From positions 62,001-126,000 of the forward strand of contig NZ_SPVH01000002.1 of NCBI RefSeq assembly GCF_004614235.1: a stretch of 64,000 bases of DNA, written 5' to 3'. A model generated the notes under the pieces. It searched no databases. It was given only the letters and a program-made list of their open reading frames with translations, and was not told the origin of the DNA. The DNA is from Brevundimonas intermedia (GTDB lineage Bacteria > Pseudomonadota > Alphaproteobacteria > Caulobacterales > Caulobacteraceae). Position 1 is the stretch's first letter. Every line of letters begins with the position of its first letter. A program made the translations under genes and the position numbers. Of the stretch, positions 7,504-15,656 are shown one piece after another.

Positions 7504-8141
7504 CCGCCCACCGCGCCAATCCCATCCCCAACATCCTGACCGGTCTGCGCCTTGTGGCCGGGGTGGTGATGTTCGCCATGATGGCCGGCGCGGCGCCGGG
7601 CGCGCTGGAGGCCTGGCTTTCGCCGGAAACCCAGGGCAGGTTCAGCGTCTGGGCCTTCTGGATCTTCGTCATCGCCGCGTCCACCGACTGGGTCGACGGC
7701 TTCCTGGCCAGACGCTGGAATTCCACCACGCGCTGGGGGGCCATCCTCGATCCGATCGCCGACAAGGTGCTGGTGACGGGCGCCATCCTGGGCGTTCTGG
7801 CCTCGGGCTCGCTGCCGGGCATCGCCCTGCCCTGCGGTCTGATCCTGTTCCGCGAGTTCGCCGTTTCGGCCCTGCGCGAGACCATGGCCGGGCGGATCGA
7901 GCTGCCCGTCACCCTGGCGGCCAAGTGGAAGACCACGGTGCAGATGGTCGCTCTGGCCGCCCTTCAGCTGACCCTGTTGTGGAGCGCCCTGGGCCTGCAG
8001 AACCCCGACGGCTCGCCGCTGGCCTGGCAGCCGGCGTTCGAATCCTTCGCCATCTTCCTGATCTGGTTCGCCGCCATCATCACCCTGTGGACGGGCTGGC
8101 AGTATTTCAGCGAAGCCCGTCGCCAGATGAAGGACCTCTAG
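7500..8141 (+). CDS. pgsA: CDP-diacylglycerol-glycerol-3-phosphate 3-phosphatidyltransferase
   Basis: 213 residues from the ATG in the ATGA overlap with the PIN toxin gene. The CDP-alcohol phosphotransferase signature is complete (DWVDGFLARRWN ... GAILDPIADK, i.e. DGx2ARx8Gx3Dx3D), and several membrane helices follow. The enzyme makes phosphatidylglycerolphosphate from CDP-diacylglycerol and glycerol-3-phosphate at the inner membrane, the committed step to phosphatidylglycerol and cardiolipin. It is normally essential. Here it sits downstream of a toxin-antitoxin pair and converges with a protease gene, overlapping by 4 bp at the 3' ends. Confidence 0.93.
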   Translation: MTAHRANPIPNILTGLRLVAGVVMFAMMAGAAPGALEAWLSPETQGRFSVWAFWIFVIAASTDWVDGFLARRWNSTTRWGAILDPIADKVLVTGAILGVLASGSLPGIALPCGLILFREFAVSALRETMAGRIELPVTLAAKWKTTVQMVALAALQLTLLWSALGLQNPDGSPLAWQPAFESFAIFLIWFAAIITLWTGWQYFSEARRQMKDL

Positions 8142-8656
8142 GGCCGCAGCGTCAGACCGACCGGCGTGGCCTCGAAGGCCGACAGCCGGCCCAGATAGCT
8201 CATGCCCAGCAGGGAGTATTCGAGGCCCTGTTCGACGACCAGGGCCTCGACCTCGTCCACTCGCGCCCCGGCGACCGAGACCGATTTCAGCTGAACCGGG
8301 GCGGCGCGCACCACGCCCGAGGCGGTCTGGACGCGGCCGGTGAAGTCCGCCGGTTCGGGATCGACGCCCAGGCGCAGGGCGTCCGCGCGCGTCAGGGCCA
8401 CGACGCTGGCGCCGGTGTCCACCAGCACCCGCACAGCCCGACCTTCGATCCTGGCCTGGGCCCAATAGTGACCGTCCGCACCCTTGACCACCTGGGCGTC
8501 CGTGCCTGAGGCCGGGGCGGTCGAAGCCGCGACCACGGGCGTCGCCGCCTGGGCGGCGCCGTCGCCCTCCAGATGCCGGATCGTCAGCGCCGTTCCGAAC
8601 GAGGCCATGAGGGCGACGCCGAGCACGATGACGGACTGGAAATCGATACGAGCCAT
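8138..8656 (-). CDS. Retropepsin-like aspartic protease, membrane-anchored
   Basis: 172 residues. An N-terminal hydrophobic segment (VIVLGVALMASFGTAL, residues 9-24) looks like a signal anchor. A clan AA aspartic-protease domain follows: GHYWAQARIEGRAVRVLVDTGAS with catalytic D80, closing with LEYSLLGMSYLGRL. This fits the TIGR02281-type family of alphaproteobacterial single-domain proteases, which dimerise like retropepsins. A periplasmic location is likely; the substrate is unknown. It converges on pgsA with a 4-bp overlap. Confidence 0.85.
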   Translation of the reverse strand: MARIDFQSVIVLGVALMASFGTALTIRHLEGDGAAQAATPVVAASTAPASGTDAQVVKGADGHYWAQARIEGRAVRVLVDTGASVVALTRADALRLGVDPEPADFTGRVQTASGVVRAAPVQLKSVSVAGARVDEVEALVVEQGLEYSLLGMSYLGRLSAFEATPVGLTLRP

Positions 8657-8731
8657 GTCGCCGGTCTAAGGCGCCAGCGTTTGGATGCCGTGAAACGACG
8701 TGGCTGACGAAAGCTTAAACCCCGAACCGCG

Positions 8732-8953
8732 CTAGCCCAGCTTGGCCGGATCGACTTGGGACCGCCGTGTGGGCAGGTCGGCCATGACCGCCGCGCGTTC
8801 GGCGTCGCTCAACGCACGCCAGCCGGCGATCTCCTTCAACGTTCGAAAACAGCCGAGGCACAGGCCGCTCTCGCCGTCGACGGCGCAGACCATGACGCAT
8901 GGGGTGGCGATGGCCTTGGGCGGTCCTGGCCTGCTCGGGGTCGGGACGATCAT
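8732..8953 (-). CDS. DUF1289 domain protein
   Basis: 73 residues from the ATG at 8953; the longer frame would swallow the upstream intergenic region. The DUF1289 pattern is clear: TPCVMVCAVDGESGLCLGCFRTLKEIAGW followed by LSDAERAAVMADLPTRR, with Cys residues that probably bind metal. The biochemical function of this small family is unknown. It is divergent from the small gene at 9111. Confidence 0.8.
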   Translation of the reverse strand: MIVPTPSRPGPPKAIATPCVMVCAVDGESGLCLGCFRTLKEIAGWRALSDAERAAVMADLPTRRSQVDPAKLG

Positions 8954-9052
8954 TGTGACACCGAAGCGAAATACACTCCGACTCCTGACGAATAAATTTG
9001 CAAATTCACCAAACTGTCTTATATTGCCAGATGACGCGAAACGACTGAGGGT

Positions 9053-9077
9053 GGAATCCCCATTGGTACGACGCGTC
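9053..9077 (+). promoter_or_regulatory. Possible EcfG/SigT general-stress promoter
   Basis: ggaat at 9053-9057, 16 bases, then cgtc at 9074-9077. The consensus for the alphaproteobacterial general-stress sigma factor EcfG (SigT in Caulobacter) is GGAAC-N16/17-CGTT, so there is one mismatch in each half with exact spacing. It lies 34 bp upstream of the small gene at 9111. Two mismatches make this tentative. Confidence 0.35.
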
Positions 9078-9110
9078 TCTTTTCTTCGTTCTGCGAAAGG
9101 AGACGCCAAG

Positions 9111-9263
9111 ATGAACGATAAGGAGCGTAACCTCCAACACGCCATGATGTCCTTCGCCCTTTGGGGCGGGATGCTGGTCAACAGTCGGCATATGCCGTCT
9201 AATTCGAGCAGGGTGGTCAGCCATCCGTCGAACTTCGTACCCTATACGATCAAGAAACGCTGA
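9111..9263 (+). CDS. Small hypothetical protein, 50 residues
   Basis: Starts at ATG 9111 with a strong Shine-Dalgarno (AAAGGAG eight bases upstream) and stops at 9263, directly followed by a textbook terminator. That makes it a compact, self-contained transcription unit. The protein begins MNDKERNLQHAMMSFALWGG and ends in a polar, Ser/Asn-rich basic tail (SNFVPYTIKKR), with one short amphipathic stretch (MMSFALWGGMLV). I recognise no family. The upstream sequence resembles a general-stress promoter. Confidence 0.6.
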   Translation: MNDKERNLQHAMMSFALWGGMLVNSRHMPSNSSRVVSHPSNFVPYTIKKR

Positions 9264-9287
9264 CGGCCCTTTTCGGCCCAAGCCTGA

Positions 9288-9315
9288 AAAAGCCCCGGTC
9301 TTGGCCGGGGCTTTT
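9288..9315 (+). terminator. Rho-independent terminator
   Basis: aaaagccccgg and ccggggctttt form a perfect 11-bp stem around a 6-base loop, ending in a T run. It closes the 50-residue gene. The A-rich left flank means it could also work in the other direction. Confidence 0.85.
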
Positions 9316-9380
9316 GCAATTCCGGACTTGCCTGACGCGGCGTTCGCAGCCGATGACGGACGCGAACACGGAGACGACGC

Positions 9381-10178
9381 ATGGGCCTGATCGCCGAAGA
9401 CAGACGGGAAGCGATTCTGATCTGGACGCTGGACCGCGAGGCCCGGCTTAACGCCCTGCCCGACCTGACGGACGGCGACGAGGTTGCGGCGGCGTGCGAA
9501 CGGGTCAACGCCGATCCGTCGATCCGCTGCGTGGTCCTGACCGGCGCCGGGCGGGCGTTTTCGGCCGGCGGCGACCTGACCGCCATGCGTGACCGTCGCG
9601 ACCTGTTCGAGGGGTCGGGCGCCGCCATCCGCGAACGCTATCGTCGTGTCGTCCACCGGATCGTGCGGTCGCTGTACGGGCTGGAGGTTCCGCTGATCGC
9701 CGCCGTCAACGGGCCGGCCATGGGGCTGGGCTGCGACATCGCCGGTCTGGCGGATATCCGCATCGCCTCGGATCGCGCCAGCTTCGGCGTGCCGTTCCTG
9801 AAGCTGGGCATCATCCCCGGCGACGGCGGGTCCTGGCTGCTGCCGCGCAATCTCGGCTATGCCCGCGCCGCCGAGATGCTGTTCACCGCGCGCTCCATCG
9901 ACGCCGCGACGGCCGCCGAGTGGGGGCTGGTCAATCGCGTGGTCGCCCATGACAGTCTGATGGACGAGGCCCTGACCACCGCCGCCCAGGTCGCGGCCCA
10001 GCCGCCCCAGGCGCTTCGCATGGCCAAGACCCTGTTGCGCCAGGGGCGCGACACGACCTTCGATCAAATGCTGGAGATGTCGGCGGCCATGCAGGCCCTG
10101 GCCCACCTGACCGAGGATCATCAGGAAGGCGTCGCCGCCGTGCTGGAAAAGCGGCCGGGCGATTTCACCGGAAACTAG
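9381..10178 (+). CDS. Enoyl-CoA hydratase/isomerase family protein
   Basis: 265 residues of crotonase fold. The oxyanion-hole loops are present: AFSAGGDL near residue 60, and NGPAMGLGCDIAGLADIRIAS near 110-130. The first catalytic glutamate position of classical hydratases (PE in FxxPExxLG) is VPF here (FGVPFLKLGIIPGDGG), while the second glutamate is kept (RAAEMLFTA). It may therefore be an isomerase or another crotonase rather than a standard hydratase. It stands alone, without other fatty-acid genes, so the substrate cannot be deduced from context. Confidence 0.88.
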   Translation: MGLIAEDRREAILIWTLDREARLNALPDLTDGDEVAAACERVNADPSIRCVVLTGAGRAFSAGGDLTAMRDRRDLFEGSGAAIRERYRRVVHRIVRSLYGLEVPLIAAVNGPAMGLGCDIAGLADIRIASDRASFGVPFLKLGIIPGDGGSWLLPRNLGYARAAEMLFTARSIDAATAAEWGLVNRVVAHDSLMDEALTTAAQVAAQPPQALRMAKTLLRQGRDTTFDQMLEMSAAMQALAHLTEDHQEGVAAVLEKRPGDFTGN

Positions 10179-10200
10179 GCGGGGCCGCTAATCCTCGGCG

Positions 10201-11205
10201 CTACTGAGCGCGCATCGCCTGGTTGGGACCGACGCCGGTCGTGGCGACGCGCTTGGCGCCGGCGGTCTCGCCCGGCTTCATGAACTTGACCAACACCCGC
10301 TGGCCGATCAGCAGGGGTGCGTCGCCCGCCGAGGCGACCACTTCCACCACCCGCTCGTCGGTGCGTTGCGACGGATCGTCGGAGGCCAGTTTGCGGGCGC
10401 CGAACACCGCCGCCCGACGCATCACCGCGCCGATATAGACCTTGGTTGCGTCGCCTTCAGGGCTGATCTCGACCGCCTGGCCGTCGGTCAGGTTGGGCAG
10501 GTCGCTCTCGACCACCTCGGCGCGGACGATGCGTGGGGCGTCGGGCTCCAGGTCGAACATGTTCGACACGTTCAGGGTCGAGGCGCCGGCGCCGGGGTTG
10601 GCGTAGCGACGCACGATCCGGCCGTCGCTGGGCGCGCGGATGATCGTCAGTTCCTGATCGTAACGCGCCTGGTTCAACTGGGCGCGGGCGGTCTGGACGG
10701 CGGCGGTCTGAGAGCCGAGGCGGGCCTGGGCGGTGGCGATCTGGTCTTCGGCCTGGTCCATCCGCTGGGCGGCGACGAAGTTGGTGGCGACCAGCCGTTG
10801 CAGACGATCGCGTTCGCGCTGGGCGGTGCGGATGTCGACGCGGATCTGGGCCAGCTGGCTCTCGGCCTGGGACACGGCGGCCTGGGCGCTCTGGACGGCG
10901 AGGCGGGCCTCGTCGTCCTCCTGACGGGCCAGGATCTGGCCGGCGACGACGCGGTCGCCTTCCTGCACCAGCACGTCGCGTACGATGCCGCCGCGACGGG
11001 CCGCGATCTGGATGATGCCACCCTCGACGTCGACCTTGCCGTTGGCGATGGCCGCATAGGGGCTTTCGACCTTGGTGGCCGCCGCCTTCTCCTGCTCGAC
11101 CTTCTTGGTCTTGGCGGCGGACTGGAACAGCATGAAGCCGACCACCAGCACGATCACCAGCAGCAGGCCGATCCAGGTGCGTTTTTTCTTCAGAAAGCCG
11201 GGCAT
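10201..11205 (-). CDS. HlyD/DevB-type membrane fusion protein of an ABC exporter
   Basis: 334 residues with an N-terminal inner-membrane anchor (WIGLLLVIVLVVGFMLFQSA). A biotinyl-lipoyl-like half motif follows (GGIVRDVLVQEGDRVVAGQILA), then a long Ala/Gln-rich coiled-coil hairpin (about residues 90-175) and the second lipoyl half (IIRAPSDGRIVRRYANPGAG). It bridges the inner-membrane ABC complex to an outer-membrane channel in the periplasm. It is the last gene of a permease-ATPase-adaptor operon resembling DevBCA/MacAB; no TolC-like gene is adjacent. Confidence 0.87.
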   Translation of the reverse strand: MPGFLKKKRTWIGLLLVIVLVVGFMLFQSAAKTKKVEQEKAAATKVESPYAAIANGKVDVEGGIIQIAARRGGIVRDVLVQEGDRVVAGQILARQEDDEARLAVQSAQAAVSQAESQLAQIRVDIRTAQRERDRLQRLVATNFVAAQRMDQAEDQIATAQARLGSQTAAVQTARAQLNQARYDQELTIIRAPSDGRIVRRYANPGAGASTLNVSNMFDLEPDAPRIVRAEVVESDLPNLTDGQAVEISPEGDATKVYIGAVMRRAAVFGARKLASDDPSQRTDERVVEVVASAGDAPLLIGQRVLVKFMKPGETAGAKRVATTGVGPNQAMRAQ

Positions 11206-11242
11206 TGGCGTGTCGTCCTAAGAGGAGAATTCGTCGTGTCGG

Positions 11243-11998
11243 TTAGTGGGACGCCAGGATGGCGTTCGGATCGGGAATGCGGCGCTGGTCGTCCAGGATC
11301 TTGCCGTCCTCGATATGGATGACCCGGTCGGCCCAGGCCTCCAGGCGCGGGTCGTGGGTCACGCAGATCACGGCGGCGCCGTGCTCGGTGGCGGCCCGAC
11401 GCAGCAGCTTGATCACCACCTGGCCGTTCTCGCCGTCCAATGCAGAGGTCGGTTCGTCGGCGAACAGGATTTTGGGGTCCTTGGCCAGGGCGCGGGCGAT
11501 GGCGACGCGCTGCTTCTCGCCGCCGGACAGGGCCGCCGGCCGCTGGTGCAGGCGATGGCCCAGGCCGACTTCTTCCAGCGCCGTCGTGGCGCGCTTCCTG
11601 GCCTGACCCGTCGTCAGCCCCTGGAACTTCAGCACGGTCTCGACCTGCTGCAGCGCCGTCAGCGCGGGGAACAGGTTGAAGCCCTGGAAGATGAAGCCGC
11701 AGTTATCCAGCCGGAACTTGTCGATCCGACCCGAGGACAGTTTCCACAGGTCATCGACGTCCAGCACATCGACCCGACCCTCTTCGGGTTTCAGCAGGCC
11801 GGACAGGGCCGCGATCAGGGTGGATTTGCCCGAGCCGGACGGTCCCATGACCATGGTCAGGTCGCCGTGGCGCGCATCGAAATCTACGCCCTTCAGCACC
11901 TCGACCCAGGCCTTGCCGGACTTGAACCGCTTGACCAGGCCGTTGGCCTCGATGGCGAAGTCGCCGTGCTTGCCGTGAACCTTTGTATGAATGTTCAT
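11243..11998 (-). CDS. ABC transporter ATP-binding protein (DevA/MacB/LolD-like)
   Basis: 251 residues from the ATG at 11998, which overlaps the permease stop (ATGA). Walker A is GPSGSGKST, the signature LSGGEKQRVAIARALA and Walker B ILFADEPTSALDG, with the H-loop in CVTHDPRLEAWADR. It belongs to the LolD/MacB-type clade that powers FtsX-like permeases. With the upstream permease and downstream HlyD-like protein it would drive mechanical export of a lipid, peptide or drug; the substrate is unknown. Confidence 0.92.
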   Translation of the reverse strand: MNIHTKVHGKHGDFAIEANGLVKRFKSGKAWVEVLKGVDFDARHGDLTMVMGPSGSGKSTLIAALSGLLKPEEGRVDVLDVDDLWKLSSGRIDKFRLDNCGFIFQGFNLFPALTALQQVETVLKFQGLTTGQARKRATTALEEVGLGHRLHQRPAALSGGEKQRVAIARALAKDPKILFADEPTSALDGENGQVVIKLLRRAATEHGAAVICVTHDPRLEAWADRVIHIEDGKILDDQRRIPDPNAILASH

Positions 11999-13167
11999 CG
12001 CAGCAGGTCCGCCGGTTGGCTGTTCTTGAGGATGCCCAGCGACAGCAGGCCCGACACCATGGCGATGGCGATCAGGCCGATCCCCACCACGATCAGCAAC
12101 GACAGCGGCAGGGCGATGATCACCGCCCCCATCATCGCCAGCAACGACACCAGCCACGTCAGTACGATGGCCGCGATCACGCCCACGACGCCGACCCAGA
12201 AGCTGAGTTCGACCACGATCCGGCGCAAAGACCCCATGCTGACGCCAAGGGCCCGCAACGAGGCGAACTCCTTGATATTGGCCATGATGGCCCCACGCAG
12301 CGTCTGCCAGGTGATGGCCACGCCGATGATGATCCCCAGCACGACGCAGCCGCCGATGATGATGACCAGTATGCCTTCCTCGAACATGGCGCCGGCGTTG
12401 GCGTCGGCCAGTTGCTGCTTGGTCCAGGCCTTCCACTGGCCATTGCCCATGGCGTTCAGCTGAGCCACCACGACGGGCGCACGGGCCGGATCGCGCAGCT
12501 TGACCATCAGCGGCCCGACGCGCGCGCCGGTGTCGGCCTGGCCCAGCATCCGCAGGGTGTCGCGCGACATGACCACGCCCGGCTGCATCATGTTGGGATA
12601 GCCGCGCGTGACGCCGACGACGGTGACGGTCTGGCCGTTGTACAGCGCCTTGTCGCCCAGCTTGACGCCAAGCGTCGTCAGGGCCGTCTCGTCCACCGCG
12701 ACGGTGTAGGGCTGGCGAAGCGCATCGACCAGTTCCTGGGAATAGTCGGTCGGGATCGTCACCGAACCCGGTCGGGTGTCGATGATGCTGGCCTGGACGA
12801 ACTTCTGGCGCGGCGCGCCCTGGTTGGCGTTGTCGGCCTGGCTCTTGGTCGGATCGACGCTCTTGATGTTCTGGAAGGTGCCGCCGGCGCCGTCCAGCGG
12901 CATGACCTCGACCACCTCGGGATGGTTGTAGGCAAGGGGAATGAAGCGACGCGGCACGCCCGACGGTCCGCCGATCAGGCTCTTGGCGCCGGGTTGCATG
13001 ATGAAGACGTCGGCGTTCGACCGTTCAATGGTCGCGGTGAACCCCTTGCCGATGCCGATGAAGACACCGGTCATCGCCAGGACCAGCAGACCCGACAGGG
13101 CCAGGGCCATGACCGCCGCCATATAGCGGCGCCACTCGAACAGCAGTGTTGAAAGCGCAAGCGACAT
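11995..13167 (-). CDS. ABC transporter permease, FtsX/DevC type
   Basis: 390 residues. A first membrane helix (MAAVMALALSGLLVLAMTGVF) precedes a large periplasmic domain of about 230 residues. Three C-terminal helices follow (ILVIIIGGCVVLGIIIGVAI; a pair near 325-380), the MacB/DevC topology. It is the first gene of the exporter operon. The region upstream to the S46 peptidase gene (13168-13381) has no recognised gene and probably holds divergent promoters. Confidence 0.9.
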   Translation of the reverse strand: MSLALSTLLFEWRRYMAAVMALALSGLLVLAMTGVFIGIGKGFTATIERSNADVFIMQPGAKSLIGGPSGVPRRFIPLAYNHPEVVEVMPLDGAGGTFQNIKSVDPTKSQADNANQGAPRQKFVQASIIDTRPGSVTIPTDYSQELVDALRQPYTVAVDETALTTLGVKLGDKALYNGQTVTVVGVTRGYPNMMQPGVVMSRDTLRMLGQADTGARVGPLMVKLRDPARAPVVVAQLNAMGNGQWKAWTKQQLADANAGAMFEEGILVIIIGGCVVLGIIIGVAITWQTLRGAIMANIKEFASLRALGVSMGSLRRIVVELSFWVGVVGVIAAIVLTWLVSLLAMMGAVIIALPLSLLIVVGIGLIAIAMVSGLLSLGILKNSQPADLLR

Positions 13168-13381
13168 GGTCGTCGATAAACCCCCGGTACGTCCGCCTAT
13201 CTGAGCGTGAGCCGCCTCACCGCCAAGTTAAATCGGGGTAAGGGTTCCGCCTCCCAGACATTGCGGGTTCGAAATCAGGGGATTAAGGGCGGTGCAGCCT
13301 CTTGGCGCCGGCCCTCTATCGGCGTTAGTTACAACATAACAGATGGGACAGGCCGTCCCACGCTCCGGGAAACACGCCTCC

Positions 13382-15475
13382 ATGTCTCTGCCCTCGCTTC
13401 GTCTCACCGCCTCGCTGGCCGCGCTCGGCGCCGCGACCGCCGTCCTGTCGGCCCCCGCCACCTCCGCCCGCGCCGACGAGGGCATGTGGACCTTCGACAA
13501 CTTCCCCATCGCGACGGTGAACGAGAAATACGGCACTAACATCGACCAGGCCTGGCTGGACCGCGTGCGCAACGCCGCCGTTCGTCTTCAGGGCTGCTCG
13601 GCCTCGCTGGTGTCGAACGAAGGCCTGGTGCTGACCAACCACCACTGCGTCGTGTCCTGCATCCAGGACCTGTCCACGGCCGAGAACGACTACGTCAAGA
13701 ACGGCTGGATGCCCGCCACCCGCGAGGAAGAGAAGAAATGCCCCGGCCAGACGGCCGAAATCCTGACCGACATCGTCGATGTCACCGACCGCGTCACCGG
13801 CGCCGGCGCCGGGCTTGAAGGCGCCGCCTTCGTCCAGGCCCGCGCCGCCGAGATCGACAAGATCCAGAAGGAGACCTGCGGCGACGACCAAAAGCTGACC
13901 TGCCAGGTCATCAGTTTCTACCGCGGCGGCCAGTACAAACTCTACAAGTTCCGCAAGTATGACGACGTGCGCCTGGTCTTCGCGCCCGAGTTCCAGGCGG
14001 CCTTCTTCGGCGGCGACCCCGACAACTTCAACTTCCCCCGCTACGCCCTGGATGCCGGTTTCCTGCGCATCTACGAGGACGGCAAGCCGGTCGCCACGCC
14101 GAACCACCTGACCTGGAACGCCAATGCGCCCAAGGAAGGCGACGTCACCTTCGTCGCCGGCAACCCCGGCTCGACCCAGCGCCTGCTGACCATGGCCCAG
14201 CTGGAGGTCCTGCGCGACCAGCAGATGCCGCTGACCCTGATCCAGTCGTCGGAACTGCGTGGGCGCCTGCTCGAATATTCGACCACCGGCGAAGAGGCCA
14301 AGCGCGTCACCGTCGATCCCCTGTTCGGCCTGGAGAACAGCTTCAAGGTCTTCTACGGCCAGCAGGGCGCCCTGACCGACCCGGCCTTCATGGCCACCAA
14401 GCGGTCGGAAGAACAGGAACTGCGTCAGCGCGTCGCCGCCGACCCGGCCTTGGCCCAGCGCATCGGCGATCCGTGGGCCGATCTGGAGCGCGTCTCGACC
14501 GCCCAGCGCGATCTCTACCTGCCCTACCGCCAGCTGGAATCGGCCGCCGGCCAGCGGTCGTCGCTCTACAGCTACGCCAAGGCCATCGTCCGTGCGTCCA
14601 AGGAGCGGGCCAAGCCGGTCGCCGAACGTCGTGCCGGTTATTCGGACGCCGACATCGCCGCCCTGGGCCGCCGCCTGGCGACCGAGACGCCGATCTCGAC
14701 CGATCTGGAAAAGGTCTTCGTCGATTTCTGGCTGTCCAAGACCCGCGAATACCTGACCGTGGACAACGCCAATGTGAAGGCGCTGCTGGGCAAGGAAAGC
14801 CCCGAACAGGTGGCCGAGCGCCTGATCGAGGGCACGCGTCTGGCCGATCCGGCCTTCCGCGCCCAGGCCCTGGCCATGACGCCGGAACAGCTGGCCGCCT
14901 CGGGCGATCCGCTGATCGCCTTCGTCCTGGCCAATGACGACGCGGCCCAGGCCGTGCGCACCCAGTGGGAATCGGCCGTGTCCGGCCCGACCAGCCGCGC
15001 CGGCGAAAAGATCGCCCAGGCCCGGTTCGCCGTTTACGGCACCAACCTGTATCCCGACGCCACCTTCAGCCTGCGCCTGTCCTATGGTCAGGTGAAGGGC
15101 TGGACCTATCGCGGCGTGACCGTGACGCCCTTCACCGAGATCGGCGGCCTGTACGAGCGCAACACCGGCGCCGAGCCGTTCAATGCGGCCGAGGACTGGA
15201 TGGCGGCCGAGGACAAGGTGAACAAGTCGACCGTCTATGACTTCGTCTCGACCAACGACATCATCGGCGGCAACTCGGGCTCGCCCGTGATCAACGCCAA
15301 GGGCGAAGTCATCGGCGCCGCCTTCGACGGCAACATCCACTCGCTGGGCGGCAGCTTCGGTTACGACCCCGAGCTGAACCGCACGGTGACGGTCTCGACG
15401 GCCGCCATCACTGAAGCCCTGCGCAACGTCTACAACCAGCCGCGCCTGCTGCGCGAACTGGGCGTGCGGCGCTAG
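13382..15475 (+). CDS. S46 family dipeptidyl-peptidase, copy 1 (DPP7-like)
   Basis: 697 residues with a signal peptide (LTASLAALGAATAVLSAPATSARA); the start is ATG 13382. Chymotrypsin-fold elements of S46 are present: TNHHC around residue 88 with the catalytic His, NFNFPRYALDAGF with the Asp region, and GGNSGSPVINAKGEV with the catalytic Ser. These enzymes remove dipeptides from oligopeptides in the periplasm. After the Ser motif the sequence reads AAFDGN; a Gly after FD is the arrangement of DPP7, which prefers hydrophobic P1 residues, whereas DPP11 has Arg. A second S46 gene follows, separated only by a repeat element, so this is a tandem pair for peptide nutrition. Confidence 0.93.
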   Translation: MSLPSLRLTASLAALGAATAVLSAPATSARADEGMWTFDNFPIATVNEKYGTNIDQAWLDRVRNAAVRLQGCSASLVSNEGLVLTNHHCVVSCIQDLSTAENDYVKNGWMPATREEEKKCPGQTAEILTDIVDVTDRVTGAGAGLEGAAFVQARAAEIDKIQKETCGDDQKLTCQVISFYRGGQYKLYKFRKYDDVRLVFAPEFQAAFFGGDPDNFNFPRYALDAGFLRIYEDGKPVATPNHLTWNANAPKEGDVTFVAGNPGSTQRLLTMAQLEVLRDQQMPLTLIQSSELRGRLLEYSTTGEEAKRVTVDPLFGLENSFKVFYGQQGALTDPAFMATKRSEEQELRQRVAADPALAQRIGDPWADLERVSTAQRDLYLPYRQLESAAGQRSSLYSYAKAIVRASKERAKPVAERRAGYSDADIAALGRRLATETPISTDLEKVFVDFWLSKTREYLTVDNANVKALLGKESPEQVAERLIEGTRLADPAFRAQALAMTPEQLAASGDPLIAFVLANDDAAQAVRTQWESAVSGPTSRAGEKIAQARFAVYGTNLYPDATFSLRLSYGQVKGWTYRGVTVTPFTEIGGLYERNTGAEPFNAAEDWMAAEDKVNKSTVYDFVSTNDIIGGNSGSPVINAKGEVIGAAFDGNIHSLGGSFGYDPELNRTVTVSTAAITEALRNVYNQPRLLRELGVRR

Positions 15476-15487
15476 GACGACGCCAAA

Positions 15488-15642
15488 GTCTCCTCCCCGC
15501 TTTGCGGGGAGGGGGACCGCGAAGCGGTGGAGGGGCTCTTCACCACCGCACCGGCGCCTGTCATGTATCGCAGAGCCCCTCCGTCACGGCGCGAAGTCGC
15601 GCCGCGCCACCTCCCCATCCGCTGCGCGGATGGGGAGGAGAC
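15488..15642. repeat. Dispersed inverted-repeat element, copy 2
   Basis: The ends gtctcctcccc and ggggaggagac match copies 1 and 3, and the inner arms (gtggaggggctctt ... agagcccctccgtc) are as in copy 3. It occupies nearly the whole spacer between the two S46 genes. Its right end, GGGGAGGAGAC, lies 14 bp before the second S46 start and is the only purine-rich Shine-Dalgarno candidate there. Confidence 0.8.
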
Positions 15643-15656
15643 ATAGGATCGTCACC

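Noticed and set aside
13325..15340. 671-residue minus-strand ORF opposite the first S46 gene
   Set aside because: It is a high-GC shadow of a clearly real peptidase gene; its composition is Gly/Ala/Val/Arg-rich with no domain, and it starts in no promoter context.
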